Part shown: one piece after another, positions 18,630 to 28,050 of the stretch
Layout of the letters: every line of letters starts with the position of its first letter
Numbering within the stretch: the stretch's first letter is position 1
Assembly (NCBI RefSeq): GCF_030323025.1
Contig: NZ_CP097329.1
Coordinates: 1,891,001-1,955,000 of the forward strand
DNA: 64,000 nucleotides
Source: Pseudanabaena mucicola str. Chao 1806
Lineage (GTDB): Bacteria; Cyanobacteriota; Cyanobacteriia; Pseudanabaenales; Pseudanabaenaceae
Direction: 5' to 3'
Translations under genes and position numbers: made by a program
The notes under the pieces: model-generated
Told to the model about the DNA's origin: nothing
The model's input: the letters and a program-made list of their open reading frames with translations, nothing else
Database searches by the model: none

Positions 18630-20063
18630 CTACTTGACAACCCGAATTGTTTCTAAGCTGTCATCACTCGCACCATTAATCATCCCGCCCGATCTCAAAA
18701 TACATTGCAACATCTCCACCACTTCGGCAGTAATTTCTTCGCCAATACAAATTAGGGGAATTCCGGGTGGATAGGGACAGAGGGACTCCGCGCTAATTCT
18801 GCCGATTGCTTGCTTTAGAGGTAGACGCTCTCTTTTAGCAAAATAGGCTTCACGGGGAGTAAGTTGAGATTGGTAATTGTTGATTGGTAATTGGTAGTAG
18901 GTGATTGATGATTGATGATTGGTGATTGGTTTTTCATGAATATCTTGAGCAATTTGTTGGAACGCGAGAATTAAGCGATCAATATCTGCTTGGGTATTAC
19001 CGAGGCTAAGGATGAATACTAATTGATTCAGTGTAGGCATTTCTGCCATGACATTTAATTGAGAATGTAACCAGAGATCTGCATCAAAGCCTGTAATTCC
19101 TAAGTGATCAACTAAAACTGTTAAGCGAGTAAGCTCAAGACTAGGGACTGCTATTTGGTCAAAGGTTCGCAAATGAGGAATTTGCTGTAAGCGCGATCGC
19201 GCTTCTTTGGCTAAGCGTAAAGTCTCACTTAACAAATCTTTGCCATTGGTTGCTATTTGTCGCCGCGCCACATCTAGGGAAATTAGCAGCAAGAGATTGG
19301 GACTGCTGGATCGCAATACCTGCAAGGCGCGATCCACTTGTTCCGCTTGAATGCGTTCACCTTGTAAATGTAGTAACGAAGATTGGGTCAGGCTACCTGC
19401 GACCTTGTGTGTTGATTGCACTACGAGATCGGCTCCTGCTTGCAATGCTGAGATTGGCAGGTCAGGATGAAAGCCTAAATGAGCGCCATGTGCTGCGTCG
19501 ACTAGTAGGGGAACATTAAAAGCATGGGCGATCGCTACTAGTTTTTCGATTTCACCGCAAACTCCAAAATAATTAGGACTCACGATCATTACCGCTTTAG
19601 CATCAGGATACTTTTGGAGAAATAATTCTAGAGTTGCTGGACTAACTCCCAAATCTAAATCAAATGCTGGTAAATAGTCCGTGGGTAAATAAATTGGGGT
19701 CGCTCCATTAAGGACTAATCCCGCGATCACTGCCTTGTGGCAATTGCGCCCAATCAGGATCTTGTCGCCCTGTTTACAGGTTGCCAAGAGCATCGCCTGT
19801 ATGCCACAGGTAGATCCATTGGTGAGAAACCATACGTGATCGCTACCATACGCCTCAGCCGCTAATAATTCCGCTTCCGTAATCGCCTCTTCTAGTTCCG
19901 GTAATTCTGGTAAATCTAAACGAAAGACCGTTTCACCCAAGAGCTTACGAAACTCACGATCAATGCCTTGACCACGTTTATGTCCAGGCATATAAAAAGG
20001 TGCGTGATCGATATTGAGATATCGCCACGCCGCTTCTAGTAATGGAGCTGTATCCTGATTCAT
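18630..20063 (-). CDS. Orn/Lys/Arg decarboxylase family PLP enzyme
   Basis: A fold-type I PLP enzyme of the Orn/Lys/Arg decarboxylase family (COG1982), probably for polyamine formation. The PLP aspartate segment is DAAHGAHLGFHP. The Schiff-base lysine lies in QSTHKVAGS. The N-terminal PFYMPGHKRG motif is typical of the family. An unusual Asn/Gln/Ser/Tyr-rich insert before the C-terminal domain is encoded by heptamer-like repeats at 18867-18932. I prefer the ATG at 20063 over a TTG at 20078. Which amino acid is decarboxylated cannot be decided from sequence. Confidence 0.85.
   Translation of the reverse strand: MNQDTAPLLEAAWRYLNIDHAPFYMPGHKRGQGIDREFRKLLGETVFRLDLPELPELEEAITEAELLAAEAYGSDHVWFLTNGSTCGIQAMLLATCKQGDKILIGRNCHKAVIAGLVLNGATPIYLPTDYLPAFDLDLGVSPATLELFLQKYPDAKAVMIVSPNYFGVCGEIEKLVAIAHAFNVPLLVDAAHGAHLGFHPDLPISALQAGADLVVQSTHKVAGSLTQSSLLHLQGERIQAEQVDRALQVLRSSSPNLLLLISLDVARRQIATNGKDLLSETLRLAKEARSRLQQIPHLRTFDQIAVPSLELTRLTVLVDHLGITGFDADLWLHSQLNVMAEMPTLNQLVFILSLGNTQADIDRLILAFQQIAQDIHEKPITNHQSSITYYQLPINNYQSQLTPREAYFAKRERLPLKQAIGRISAESLCPYPPGIPLICIGEEITAEVVEMLQCILRSGGMINGASDDSLETIRVVK
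18867..18932. repeat. Short tandem repeats (GATTGGT/GATTGAT) inside a coding region
   Basis: About 66 bp of degenerate 7-10-bp units based on GATTGGTAATTGGTA, of the short tandemly repeated repetitive kind known from cyanobacterial intergenic DNA. Here they are in frame within the decarboxylase gene and add about 20 polar residues between its catalytic and C-terminal domains. Confidence 0.75.
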
Positions 20064-20076
20064 TTTGCTCTCAATC

Positions 20077-20106
20077 AAAGATCTTCTCTTAAGAGAGTAG
20101 ATCTTT
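20077..20106 (-). terminator. Hairpin after sir
   Basis: AAAGATCT-TCTCTT (20077-20090) pairs with AAGAGA-GT-AGATCTTT (20091-20106) with a small bulge, directly after the sulfite reductase stop on the minus strand. Confidence 0.5.
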
Positions 20107-20112
20107 AGAAGC

Positions 20113-22038
20113 CTATGCTAAATATTTCTCCAGAGCCGCTTCCACAACATCCTTCATTGATGAACCTTGCTCTTCAACTGCTTTCTTGAGAAGCTCAAAG
20201 GACTTGGTGGAAAGTGTGACCCGATGGCGAATATCGCGGCGCTTACCTTTAGCTTTTTCTTCGGGAAGTTCCGACACATAGGTTTCTGCAAACTGCTGTA
20301 AGTCGTTAATGCTCTTGCGATCGCAAAAATCACCAAAGCTTTCGCCTGCTAAGCGATCTTTCTTGAAATAGAAGAATAGAGGTTCTAAACCTTGTTCTAG
20401 ATTATTAATATGGAGACGTTGCACATAGGGCTGAGCTAAACGAGTGGAGTTAAAACTACCACCTAACCAAATCTGATATTCATCAACAGCACTACCAACA
20501 AAGGCAAGTTCCGCCATGTAGGGACGGGCGCAACCATTGGGACAACCTGTGATGCGAGTAACAAAGGTTTCATCTTCCAACCCTAAACGCACCAACAATT
20601 TGCGAATTCTTGCCAAGATATCGGGTAAAGCGCGTTCTGACTCCGCGATCGCTAATCCACAGGTGGGGAAAGCAGGACAAGCCATCGAGTAACGCACCAA
20701 TGTATCGATCTGGTCAGGAGCTAAAATACCGCAACGATCGAGGATTTTCTGGATTTCTTCTTTCTCATCGGCAGCAATTTCGGTAATTAGTAAATTCTGA
20801 TTAGGAGTCAGGACAAAATCATGGTGGAATTTCTCGCTGATTTCGCGCAAAGCTGTTTTAAGGTGTAAACCTTTGCGATCAAGTACCCGACCATTCTCAA
20901 TGGATACACCAACAAAATACTTGCCATCACCCTGTTCATGCCAACCCAGATAATCTTGATATTTGAAAGGAGACAATTCACGGGCATCTGCAAGTTTTGT
21001 TGGATAATAATCCAACAAAACTTGCTTGAACTTTTCTACACCCCATTCTTCCAAAATATATTTAAAACGGGAGTGACGACGGTTGTGGCGATCGCCATAA
21101 TCACGCTGCAACGCAACAATCGCTTTCACAAGATCGTAAACCTGCACCACAGGGACAAAACCAATACTGTCAGCAATTCGCACAATTGTTGCATCATTGT
21201 TATGGGCACGACCTAACCCGCCCCCAACATAGACATTAAATCCTTCTAACTCATTAGCCGCATTGGTAATTACCACTAATGACAAATCATTGGTATAGAG
21301 ATCAACGGAGTTATCACCAGCAACCGCGATTGCAATTTTAAATTTGCGGGGTAAATACTGTGTGCCATAGATTGGCTCAATCTCACTAATATTAGTTTTT
21401 GCTGTTCCTGCACCTTGACGCTTTCTTGCTTCAGTGACCTCTGGGGCTTCGGTGGCAGTTACGGCAACTTCACCATCTAGCCAAATATCGTAATAGGCTC
21501 CAGCTTGTGGTGCTAAAAGATCAGCAAGCCTAACTGCATATTCCCGCGCATAGTCATATTCAGGCTTATTTTTAAAAGGAGCAGGTGGAGCCATCACATT
21601 CCGGTTAATGTCACCACAAGCACCCACAGTTGATCCCATATTCTTGGTGATATCGACGATCACTGTTTTGAGATTTTCTTTAAGAATGCCGTGAAGCTGA
21701 AAGCCCTGTCTGGTCGTGGCACGTAAAGTGTGATTGCCATAGCGATCGCTTAATTTATCCAAAGCGACATACAACTGCCAAGGAATAAATCCCCCAGGGC
21801 TGCGAGTCCTCAACATCATGCTGTACTGAGCTTCTTCCCCCTTCGCCTTTGCCTTTTCTAAATCCCGATCTTTTTGTTGATAAGAACCATGAAATTTTAA
21901 GATTTGCAATCCATCTTGACTAAAAAATGGATTGCCATCGTTTAACTCAACGTCGATAGGACCTCTCAAAAAATTGCTTTTTTGCTTGAGGACTTCAACC
22001 TTTGATACTTTGCCAGTATTAATCAGATTATTTGTCAT
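20113..22038 (-). CDS. sir: Sulfite reductase (ferredoxin)
   Basis: This enzyme reduces sulfite to sulfide with six electrons from ferredoxin, using siroheme coupled to a 4Fe-4S cluster. The four cluster cysteines lie in CPAFPTC and CPNGC (about residues 447-500). The two ferredoxin-like and siroheme-binding halves are complete, at about 590 residues. After them comes a ~45-residue basic tail (from KGKRRD) predicted to form one strand and two helices like a ribbon-helix-helix unit, which is not part of the catalytic core. The gene is monocistronic, with hairpins on both sides. Confidence 0.95.
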   Translation of the reverse strand: MTNNLINTGKVSKVEVLKQKSNFLRGPIDVELNDGNPFFSQDGLQILKFHGSYQQKDRDLEKAKAKGEEAQYSMMLRTRSPGGFIPWQLYVALDKLSDRYGNHTLRATTRQGFQLHGILKENLKTVIVDITKNMGSTVGACGDINRNVMAPPAPFKNKPEYDYAREYAVRLADLLAPQAGAYYDIWLDGEVAVTATEAPEVTEARKRQGAGTAKTNISEIEPIYGTQYLPRKFKIAIAVAGDNSVDLYTNDLSLVVITNAANELEGFNVYVGGGLGRAHNNDATIVRIADSIGFVPVVQVYDLVKAIVALQRDYGDRHNRRHSRFKYILEEWGVEKFKQVLLDYYPTKLADARELSPFKYQDYLGWHEQGDGKYFVGVSIENGRVLDRKGLHLKTALREISEKFHHDFVLTPNQNLLITEIAADEKEEIQKILDRCGILAPDQIDTLVRYSMACPAFPTCGLAIAESERALPDILARIRKLLVRLGLEDETFVTRITGCPNGCARPYMAELAFVGSAVDEYQIWLGGSFNSTRLAQPYVQRLHINNLEQGLEPLFFYFKKDRLAGESFGDFCDRKSINDLQQFAETYVSELPEEKAKGKRRDIRHRVTLSTKSFELLKKAVEEQGSSMKDVVEAALEKYLA

Positions 22039-22141
22039 GGTTCAACTATCGAGACTTAATATAATTTAGTTTTCTTTGCCCCACCATTATACCCCGATAA
22101 TCCTATCGGAATTAGGATGAAGTTTACAAAAAGCAATCCAA

Positions 22142-22170
22142 AAAAAGACGATGCTTAGCATCGTCTTTTT
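22142..22170 (-). terminator. Rho-independent terminator of the first amt gene
   Basis: 13-bp perfect arms (22142-22154 and 22158-22170) with loop TTA; read on the minus strand it is preceded by A and followed by a T-run. It lies about 30 bp after the amt stop codon. Confidence 0.75.
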
Positions 22171-22200
22171 AAATAGTTGTAATAGTAGCTAAGTCAATAA

Positions 22201-23679
22201 TTAACTTTCACTTTCCTTGCCAAAACCAGGGTAAGCCTCCATAGCATGTTCGGAAATATCGAGACCTTTAATTTCCTCTTCCTCAGATACTCGAATACCA
22301 CCTGTAATAAGAGAAATTACATACCAAGCAATGAAGCTAAATACAACTGTGAAGCCACCAACGGCAATAAACCCAACAAATTGATACCAAAGTTGCTCAG
22401 CGCCACCACCAAAGAATAATCCAGCTTTGGGAGCAGGAGCAGCGCCAAACTCTCCTGCTTTGCTAAATAGTCCTAAAGCTAAAGTTCCCCAAGCTCCACA
22501 AACAAGGTGAACTGATGTTGCCCCAACAGGGTCATCAATCTTGATAGAATCAAAAAATCCAACCGCAAAAACAACAATCCCACCTGCAACAGCACCAATT
22601 ATTGCGGCGCTAGGAATATCAACAAATGCACATGATGCGGTAACACCAACCAACCCAGCTAGGATTCCGTTAACAATCATTGAAAGATCTGGTTTACCTA
22701 AGTAAAGCCAAGCAACAATTATTGCTGCAATACCACCTGTAGAAGCAGCCATGTTTGTTGTCAGAGCAATATGAGCAATGAGTTTACCATTGGCATCCAT
22801 CGTTGAACCTGGGTTAAATCCAAACCATCCTAACCACAGAATCAAGCAACCTAGAGTGGCTAAACCCATATTGTGACCGGGGATCGCTCTTACTTTTCCA
22901 TCTGCTCCATACCTACCTAATCGAGGACCAAGTAAAGCCGCACCGACTAGAGCGCCCCAGCCCCCAACAGTATGTACAACGGTGGACCCTGCAAAGTCAT
23001 AAAATCCCATTTTGGCAGCCCAGCCACCACCCCAGATCCAGTGACCTGTGATTGCATAGGAAACGCCTACTAGTAAAAAGCTAAAAATTAAAAATGCGAC
23101 AAACTTAATTCGCTCAGCAACAGCACCTGAAACGATCGTTGCGGCGGTTCCTGCAAATACAAGTTGGAATAGGAATTTGGCTTCTAGGGGGATACTTGTC
23201 CAGTTAAGAGCAGCAAAGTCTCCTTTATATGCATCACCGATCGCAGGACTATTATCAGCCCCAGAAATAAAGAATCCTTTCAAGCCGATGAAAGCATTGC
23301 CATCATCGTTACCAAACATAAATGCAAAACCAATCGCCCAATAAGCAATTGTAGCGATCGCAAATACAACTAAGTTCTTAGTGAGAATATTAACTGCATT
23401 CTTTCGGCGACAAAACCCAGACTCGACCAATGCAAAACCAGCATTCATGAAAAATACTAAAAATGCTGCAATGACGACCCAAAGGGTGTCTAGAGTTGCA
23501 TCGAGAGCACTTACACTAGCTTTAACTTCATCTATTGTCGGTGCAGCAGTTGGAGCCGTAGTCTGAGCAGTGGCTGCATAGATCCAAAAAACACCAATAA
23601 TCGCTGCTAGAGGTACACAAGCAGTCCAGTTGACTGAACTCCTGAGCCTCTTCTTATGATTTGACTTATAAACCAACAC
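22201..23679 (-). CDS. amt: Ammonium transporter Amt (copy 1)
   Basis: An inner-membrane Amt/Mep/Rh ammonium channel with 11 predicted membrane segments after an N-terminal signal-like segment (to about residue 50). Family signatures are present, including the loop [22 protein letters not shown] and the region around [10 protein letters not shown] place the start at the GTG at 23679 because GAGGAG lies 9 nt upstream; the longer TTG frame would read through that SD. A second, different amt lies upstream on the same strand, but an intervening terminator and a separate NtcA-like box indicate independent transcription. Confidence 0.92.
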   Translation of the reverse strand: MLVYKSNHKKRLRSSVNWTACVPLAAIIGVFWIYAATAQTTAPTAAPTIDEVKASVSALDATLDTLWVVIAAFLVFFMNAGFALVESGFCRRKNAVNILTKNLVVFAIATIAYWAIGFAFMFGNDDGNAFIGLKGFFISGADNSPAIGDAYKGDFAALNWTSIPLEAKFLFQLVFAGTAATIVSGAVAERIKFVAFLIFSFLLVGVSYAITGHWIWGGGWAAKMGFYDFAGSTVVHTVGGWGALVGAALLGPRLGRYGADGKVRAIPGHNMGLATLGCLILWLGWFGFNPGSTMDANGKLIAHIALTTNMAASTGGIAAIIVAWLYLGKPDLSMIVNGILAGLVGVTASCAFVDIPSAAIIGAVAGGIVVFAVGFFDSIKIDDPVGATSVHLVCGAWGTLALGLFSKAGEFGAAPAPKAGLFFGGGAEQLWYQFVGFIAVGGFTVVFSFIAWYVISLITGGIRVSEEEEIKGLDISEHAMEAYPGFGKESES

Positions 23680-23767
23680 TTTATAGTTCTCCTCGTTGAA
23701 GTAATGCAATCATGCCAATGCAAATATCAATGAAATCAATCACATCAGATTTAAGCACCTATATATT

Positions 23768-23781
23768 GTATAGACTTATAC
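23768..23781 (-). promoter_or_regulatory. NtcA-type binding site upstream of amt copy 1
   Basis: GTATAGACTTATAC matches GTA-N8-TAC and, with flanking T and A, the full TGTA-N8-TACA consensus; the half-sites are a 7-bp perfect inverted repeat. It lies about 90 bp before the start. NtcA activates nitrogen-uptake genes when 2-oxoglutarate is high. A -10-like TTAAAT is only about 13 bp away, shorter than the usual ~22 bp. Confidence 0.6.
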
Positions 23782-23907
23782 AAAATACTTTGGTATGTGC
23801 ACTCTTCAGACATAAGAGATCAACGAAAAAACTAATTATAATCATAGATAATTACTTATCTCTATCTATGCTGCATTGAGTTTCGTTAATAAAAAACAAT
23901 CAAAAAA

Positions 23908-23995
23908 TTAACGTCAGTTCTGGTTTGCCAACTTTACAATCCTAGACACAAGGGCTTTGAGAGACTATTTGCCATCTTAACCCGAACTGACATTA
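23908..23995. mobile_element. MITE-like element family 1, copy D (short form)
   Basis: TTAACGTCAGTTC at the left end is matched inverted at the right end as GAACTGACATTAA, and the inner right sequence (reverse complement AGTTCGGGTTAAGATGGCAA) matches the left end of the copy at 35569. It lacks the twin hairpins of copies A-C, so it looks like an internally deleted relative. Confidence 0.55.
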
Positions 23996-24012
23996 ATTAA
24001 TATCCCAACAAC

Positions 24013-24047
24013 TAAAGATGGGTGGCTGATATAGCCACCCATCTTTA
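24013..24047 (-). terminator. Terminator of the second amt gene
   Basis: 15-bp perfect arms (24013-24027 and 24033-24047) with loop GATAT, about 50 bp after the amt copy 2 stop on the minus strand. Confidence 0.65.
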
Positions 24048-24096
24048 AGTTAGGTATCTAAATATACTTCCTAGAAACTGTAACTAGCAAGTAAGG

Positions 24097-25674
24097 TTAA
24101 CCTTCAGAAGAAGATCCTTGGCTGATGAATACTCCAGAACCAAACTCGCTACCATAACCCTCTTCACCATGAATAGGTAAGTCGATACCTTGTTCTTCGA
24201 TCGAAGGAGCTACTCTCAAATCCATAAATAACTTGAGAATGAACATGATAACAAATGTACCAACTGCCGCAAATACATAGGTAAAAGCAACACCTTCAAA
24301 CTGCTTCCAAATTAGACCAGGATTGCCATCTAAAAGTCCAAGACTAGCTTCTCCACCAAAAGCAGCTTTTGTTGCAAATATACCAGTTAACATTGCTCCA
24401 ATAGTTCCACCAACACCATGCACAGAGAAGGTATCAAGGGAATCATCAAACTTGAATTTGGCACGCAAACTCACAGCAATAAAACAGCACACAGATGTAA
24501 TTGAGCCAATTAAAATTGCACCAATGGGAGTTACAAAACCAGCAGCAGGAGTAATACCAACTAGTCCAGCTAAAAATCCGCTAGCAATACCGACAGCAGT
24601 TGGTTTACCACGTAATACCCATTCAACTAATAGCCATGTGAGTCCACCAGCTGAAGTAGAAACAGTAGTTGCCACAAATGCAACAGCAGCAAGCGGTCCA
24701 GCTGCCAGAGCGCTACCAGCATTAAAGCCAAACCATCCAAACCACAGTAGTCCAATTCCTAAAAGCACGTATGGAACATTGTGGGGAGTATGTGGTCTAG
24801 TCGCAAAGTCTTTACGAGAGCCAACTACCAAAACAGCCACTACGGCAGCAACACCAGAGCTGATATGAACAACCGTTCCGCCAGCAAAGTCTAAAGCTCC
24901 AAGTTCTTGCAGAAAGCCACGTCCCCAGACCATATGGGCGAGAGGTGAGTAGACTAAAGTTGACCAAAGCAGAATAAACCAGAAATAAGCCTTGAAGCTC
25001 ATCCGTTCAACGATCGCACCAGAGATTAGGGCTGGTGTGATGATTGCAAACATCATCTGGTAAACCATGAATATTGCATGGGGGATCGTACCTGCATAGC
25101 CAATAGGATCGGGAGCATCAAATTTAACTCCGTTGAGAAATACCCAATCAAGTCCACCAATAAACTTTTCTAGCCCTTGTCCAAAAGTCCCCTTAGATAC
25201 TTCAGCAGTTACATCAAAGGCTAAGCTATATCCCCATAAAACCCAAGTGACACCGACAACTGCCATGAGCAATAGGCTCATCATCATTGTGTTCAGTACG
25301 TTGCGGGTTCTGACCAGACCACCATAGAAAAAGGCAAGACCAGGAGTCATCAATAACACTAGAGCTGCCGCTACCAAAATAAAAGCGGTATCGCCTGAAC
25401 TGATTGGCGAAGCAGGAGGCGCAGGGGCTAGCAGCTTGTCTAGGGCAGCCTTTTGATCCTTTGTTAAAGTTACAACATCACCACTGGTAGGAGCCAATGT
25501 CGGTGCGGCGCTAGGTGATGCAGTGGGTGAGGCGCTAGAAGTAGGACTAGGGGAAGTAGTTGCTGTTGGGCTAGTTGTAGGAGAAGTAGTTGCTTGTGCC
25601 CAAGTTTGACCTGTAAAAGGAAAACTCACTAACCATAATACTAGCAACGCACTCAGCAAAAATTTTTTGATCAC
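24097..25674 (-). CDS. amt: Ammonium transporter Amt (copy 2)
   Basis: A second Amt-family channel, 525 residues. A cleavable-looking signal segment (about 1-27) is followed by an unusual ~45-residue Thr/Ser/Pro/Ala linker before the membrane core, which has the usual 11 segments and motifs such as FFYGGLVRTRNVLNTM. The GTG start at 25674 is supported by AAGGA 8 nt upstream. Having two paralogues side by side suggests different affinity or regulation, but which is high-affinity cannot be told. An NtcA-type box lies about 190 bp upstream. Confidence 0.92.
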   Translation of the reverse strand: MIKKFLLSALLVLWLVSFPFTGQTWAQATTSPTTSPTATTSPSPTSSASPTASPSAAPTLAPTSGDVVTLTKDQKAALDKLLAPAPPASPISSGDTAFILVAAALVLLMTPGLAFFYGGLVRTRNVLNTMMMSLLLMAVVGVTWVLWGYSLAFDVTAEVSKGTFGQGLEKFIGGLDWVFLNGVKFDAPDPIGYAGTIPHAIFMVYQMMFAIITPALISGAIVERMSFKAYFWFILLWSTLVYSPLAHMVWGRGFLQELGALDFAGGTVVHISSGVAAVVAVLVVGSRKDFATRPHTPHNVPYVLLGIGLLWFGWFGFNAGSALAAGPLAAVAFVATTVSTSAGGLTWLLVEWVLRGKPTAVGIASGFLAGLVGITPAAGFVTPIGAILIGSITSVCCFIAVSLRAKFKFDDSLDTFSVHGVGGTIGAMLTGIFATKAAFGGEASLGLLDGNPGLIWKQFEGVAFTYVFAAVGTFVIMFILKLFMDLRVAPSIEEQGIDLPIHGEEGYGSEFGSGVFISQGSSSEG

Positions 25675-25863
25675 AGACTCTATCCTTTCACAAAATTTCC
25701 TTGTAATTACGATAAGGTGACATGAGATGGGTAAGTACCATTTTCAAGAGCATTCCATCACTGAAAGCGAAAAACTAATGGCACTTATGCATTAGTCATT
25801 TAATATGGTTACCATAGAGAAGTTACTCAAGAATGATTTCACCAATTTATAAGACACCAATTT

Positions 25864-25877
25864 GTATTAGAAGCTAC
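25864..25877 (-). promoter_or_regulatory. NtcA-type binding site in the amt copy 2/ctp intergenic region
   Basis: GTATTAGAAGCTAC, flanked by T and A, fits TGTA-N8-TACA. A TATAAA -10-like element lies 12-14 bp away on the amt side, the same unusually short spacing seen upstream of amt copy 1. No comparable -10 is found on the ctp side. Confidence 0.5.
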
Positions 25878-26039
25878 ATTCATGACTTAGAAGAGGCAAA
25901 ATCTGGTGTTTGAGATCGTAATCAGAACGAATTTATTAGGTTTTACTAATTTCATCACACGCTTAAAAACTCCTGTGCTAGAGTTGATGTACTTATAAAT
26001 CTCGCATTCCTCACTTACATCACCTTTCAGGAAGTTGAC

Positions 26040-27305
26040 ATGGCAAAAGGCGGACTTGTACTTGGTACAACAGCAGCATTAGCGGCTGCGGTCGCAGTTG
26101 TTGGTTTTCAGCTAGCCAATCCTAGCATCGCCGCATTTCGGGATAGCCCCAAAGAAATTGTTGACGAAGCTTGGCAGCTTATCAATCGGGAATATGTCGA
26201 TGGCTCCTTTAACAAAGTAGACTGGCGACAAGTTAGACGACAGTATGTCGAAAATCGTGATTATGCATCCAAGGCTGAGGCATATCGATCAGTTCGAGAA
26301 ATGCTTAAGTTGCTTGATGATCCCTATACTCGCTTTATGGATCCTGAGCAATTCAAGAGTATGCAAATTGATACGTCGGGGGAACTCACAGGAGTTGGTA
26401 TTCAATTAGGCATGGATGATGCCACCAAACAACTAACAGTAGTTGCTCCGATTGAGGACTCACCCGCAGCTCGTGCTGGGCTTTTAACCAAGGACATTAT
26501 TACAGCGATCGCGGGTAAATCTACAGATGGTATGGATATCAACCAAGCTGTAGCCCTCATTCGTGGTCCTGCTGGGACAAAGGTTAAGTTAGGTATTAAG
26601 CGTGGCGAGCGACAATTTGATGTCGAATTAGAACGCGCTAAGATTGAAATTCATCCAGTCAAGGCAGAGTTGCGCGATACCAATATTGGTAAGGTTGGCT
26701 ATATCAGCTTGCGCCAGTTTAATGCTAATGCAGCGAGCGATATGCGTAAGGCAATCCAAGATCACGTTAGCAAGGGTGCAGTTGGCTTTGTACTCGATTT
26801 ACGATCTAACCCTGGTGGGTTACTTTATTCCAGTGCTGAGATTGCCAGAATGTGGCTCGATAACGCCACCATCGTTTCCACTATTGACCGCAAGGGCGAG
26901 AGTGAAAGATTGACCGCAAATCGTCAATCTCTAACCAATAAGCCTCTAGTGGTAATAGTAGATGGTGGCTCTGCAAGTGCTAGTGAAATCCTATCTGGCG
27001 CTTTGCAAGATAACAAACGGGCTATCATTGTTGGTACAAAAACCTTTGGTAAAGGGCTAGTACAGTCAGTTCATTCCTTGACCGATGGTTCAGGGATGGC
27101 GGTGACAATCGCGAAGTACTACACACCCAATGGACGCGATATTAACCACATGGGTATTGTGCCTGATCGTGTAGTTGAGTTGACTAAAGAGGATCTCGAA
27201 AAATTGAACAAGAATCGCGATCTTGTTGGTACAGTTGCTGACCCACAATTTGCCAAAGCGATCGATATTCTGTCGAGCGAATTAAAAAACGTTAGTTCCC
27301 GCTAG
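26040..27305 (+). CDS. ctp: Carboxyl-terminal processing protease (S41 family)
   Basis: A 421-residue S41 peptidase that cleaves protein C-termini; a cyanobacterial relative matures the D1 protein of photosystem II. An N-terminal hydrophobic anchor or signal (about 1-30) is followed by a PDZ domain (about 110-190) and the protease core. The catalytic Ser lies in GGSASASEI near 310 and the Lys in TFGKGLVQS near 337. An AGGAAG SD precedes the ATG. It is transcribed divergently from amt copy 2. Which Ctp paralogue (A, B or C) this is cannot be fixed here. Confidence 0.92.
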   Translation: MAKGGLVLGTTAALAAAVAVVGFQLANPSIAAFRDSPKEIVDEAWQLINREYVDGSFNKVDWRQVRRQYVENRDYASKAEAYRSVREMLKLLDDPYTRFMDPEQFKSMQIDTSGELTGVGIQLGMDDATKQLTVVAPIEDSPAARAGLLTKDIITAIAGKSTDGMDINQAVALIRGPAGTKVKLGIKRGERQFDVELERAKIEIHPVKAELRDTNIGKVGYISLRQFNANAASDMRKAIQDHVSKGAVGFVLDLRSNPGGLLYSSAEIARMWLDNATIVSTIDRKGESERLTANRQSLTNKPLVVIVDGGSASASEILSGALQDNKRAIIVGTKTFGKGLVQSVHSLTDGSGMAVTIAKYYTPNGRDINHMGIVPDRVVELTKEDLEKLNKNRDLVGTVADPQFAKAIDILSSELKNVSSR

Positions 27306-27333
27306 TTCAAAGCAATAAATCAAAGCCACAGCC

Positions 27334-27456
27334 AGTTCAAGTTAATCTTGTAAGTTTTTAGCTATAAATCAAAAGCCTTGCTATGCAAGGCTTTTGATTT
27401 ATAGCTTTAAGAGATGGTTTGCATAGCAAACCATCTCTTAAAGTCTTGCCGACTCT
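27334..27456 (+). mobile_element. MITE-like element family 1, copy C (twin hairpins)
   Basis: Two adjacent perfect hairpins, 27361-27405 (21-bp arms, loop TAT) and 27405-27443 (18-bp arms, loop ATA), share their cores (AAAGCCTTGC and GGTTTGC) with copies A and B but have different outer arms. The left edge AGTTCAAGTTAA resembles the family end. The element lies between convergent ctp and the 27489 gene and probably ends both transcripts. Confidence 0.6.
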
Positions 27457-27488
27457 TAATAAAAAAATGCCCTAGAGATGCCTTTTTA

Positions 27489-27941
27489 TTAAAAGTCAGG
27501 ATGACGAGTCAAGATTGCTTCAATAGTGCTCTCTAGATTTTGTCCAGCAATGATACCACCTGCTAAGAAATAGGTATTATTCTCGCGACGATACAAAGTT
27601 TGAAAACCTGTTCGCATTTTTTTATCACCTATGACCCAATAGCGCTGAATAATTGAATCGGGTCCGATGATACCCTCACCTTCCACTTTCCCCAGATAAC
27701 TATCATCCACAACATAGGTAAATTGACGCTCATCAGTGTCAATTCGACCTTTGTACGCCATAGTTAACTCGTCGCGATCGCTATTGGGAAAAGTCAATTT
27801 TGTGACCATCGTAAACCAATAATTATCCTTAGACCAACCTACTAAAGTTCTACCTTTGACTTCAGTAGGCATTGAGTCTCGATCTATCCAGTTGCCTTCG
27901 AGAGTCCATTTACCAGGTTGAACTAAAAAGGTATGCGCCAC
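27489..27941 (-). CDS. Conserved cyanobacterial protein of unknown function
   Basis: A 150-residue soluble protein without signal peptide. Its alternating short strands (for example WTLEGNWIDRD and RYWVIGDKKMRTGFQTLYRR) suggest a beta-barrel or lipocalin-like fold. I do not recognise catalytic motifs or a named family. The GTG at 27941 gives the full frame, but no SD is seen; an alternative start nearby is possible. It appears monocistronic, convergent with ctp. Confidence 0.7.
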   Translation of the reverse strand: MAHTFLVQPGKWTLEGNWIDRDSMPTEVKGRTLVGWSKDNYWFTMVTKLTFPNSDRDELTMAYKGRIDTDERQFTYVVDDSYLGKVEGEGIIGPDSIIQRYWVIGDKKMRTGFQTLYRRENNTYFLAGGIIAGQNLESTIEAILTRHPDF

Positions 27942-28050
27942 AGTGTTTATAAGCTTAATTTACTGCCTATTATATATCTCGTTAGCGATTGTCGATACAA
28001 AACCTAGCTTCCCAAAAAACCTATTACAGGGACATGATCAAGAATTTACA

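Noticed and set aside
24323-24868. Long open frame antisense to amt copy 2
   Set aside because: A shadow of a biased, GC-richer membrane-protein gene; its Pro/Thr/Ala-rich product has no recognisable domain.
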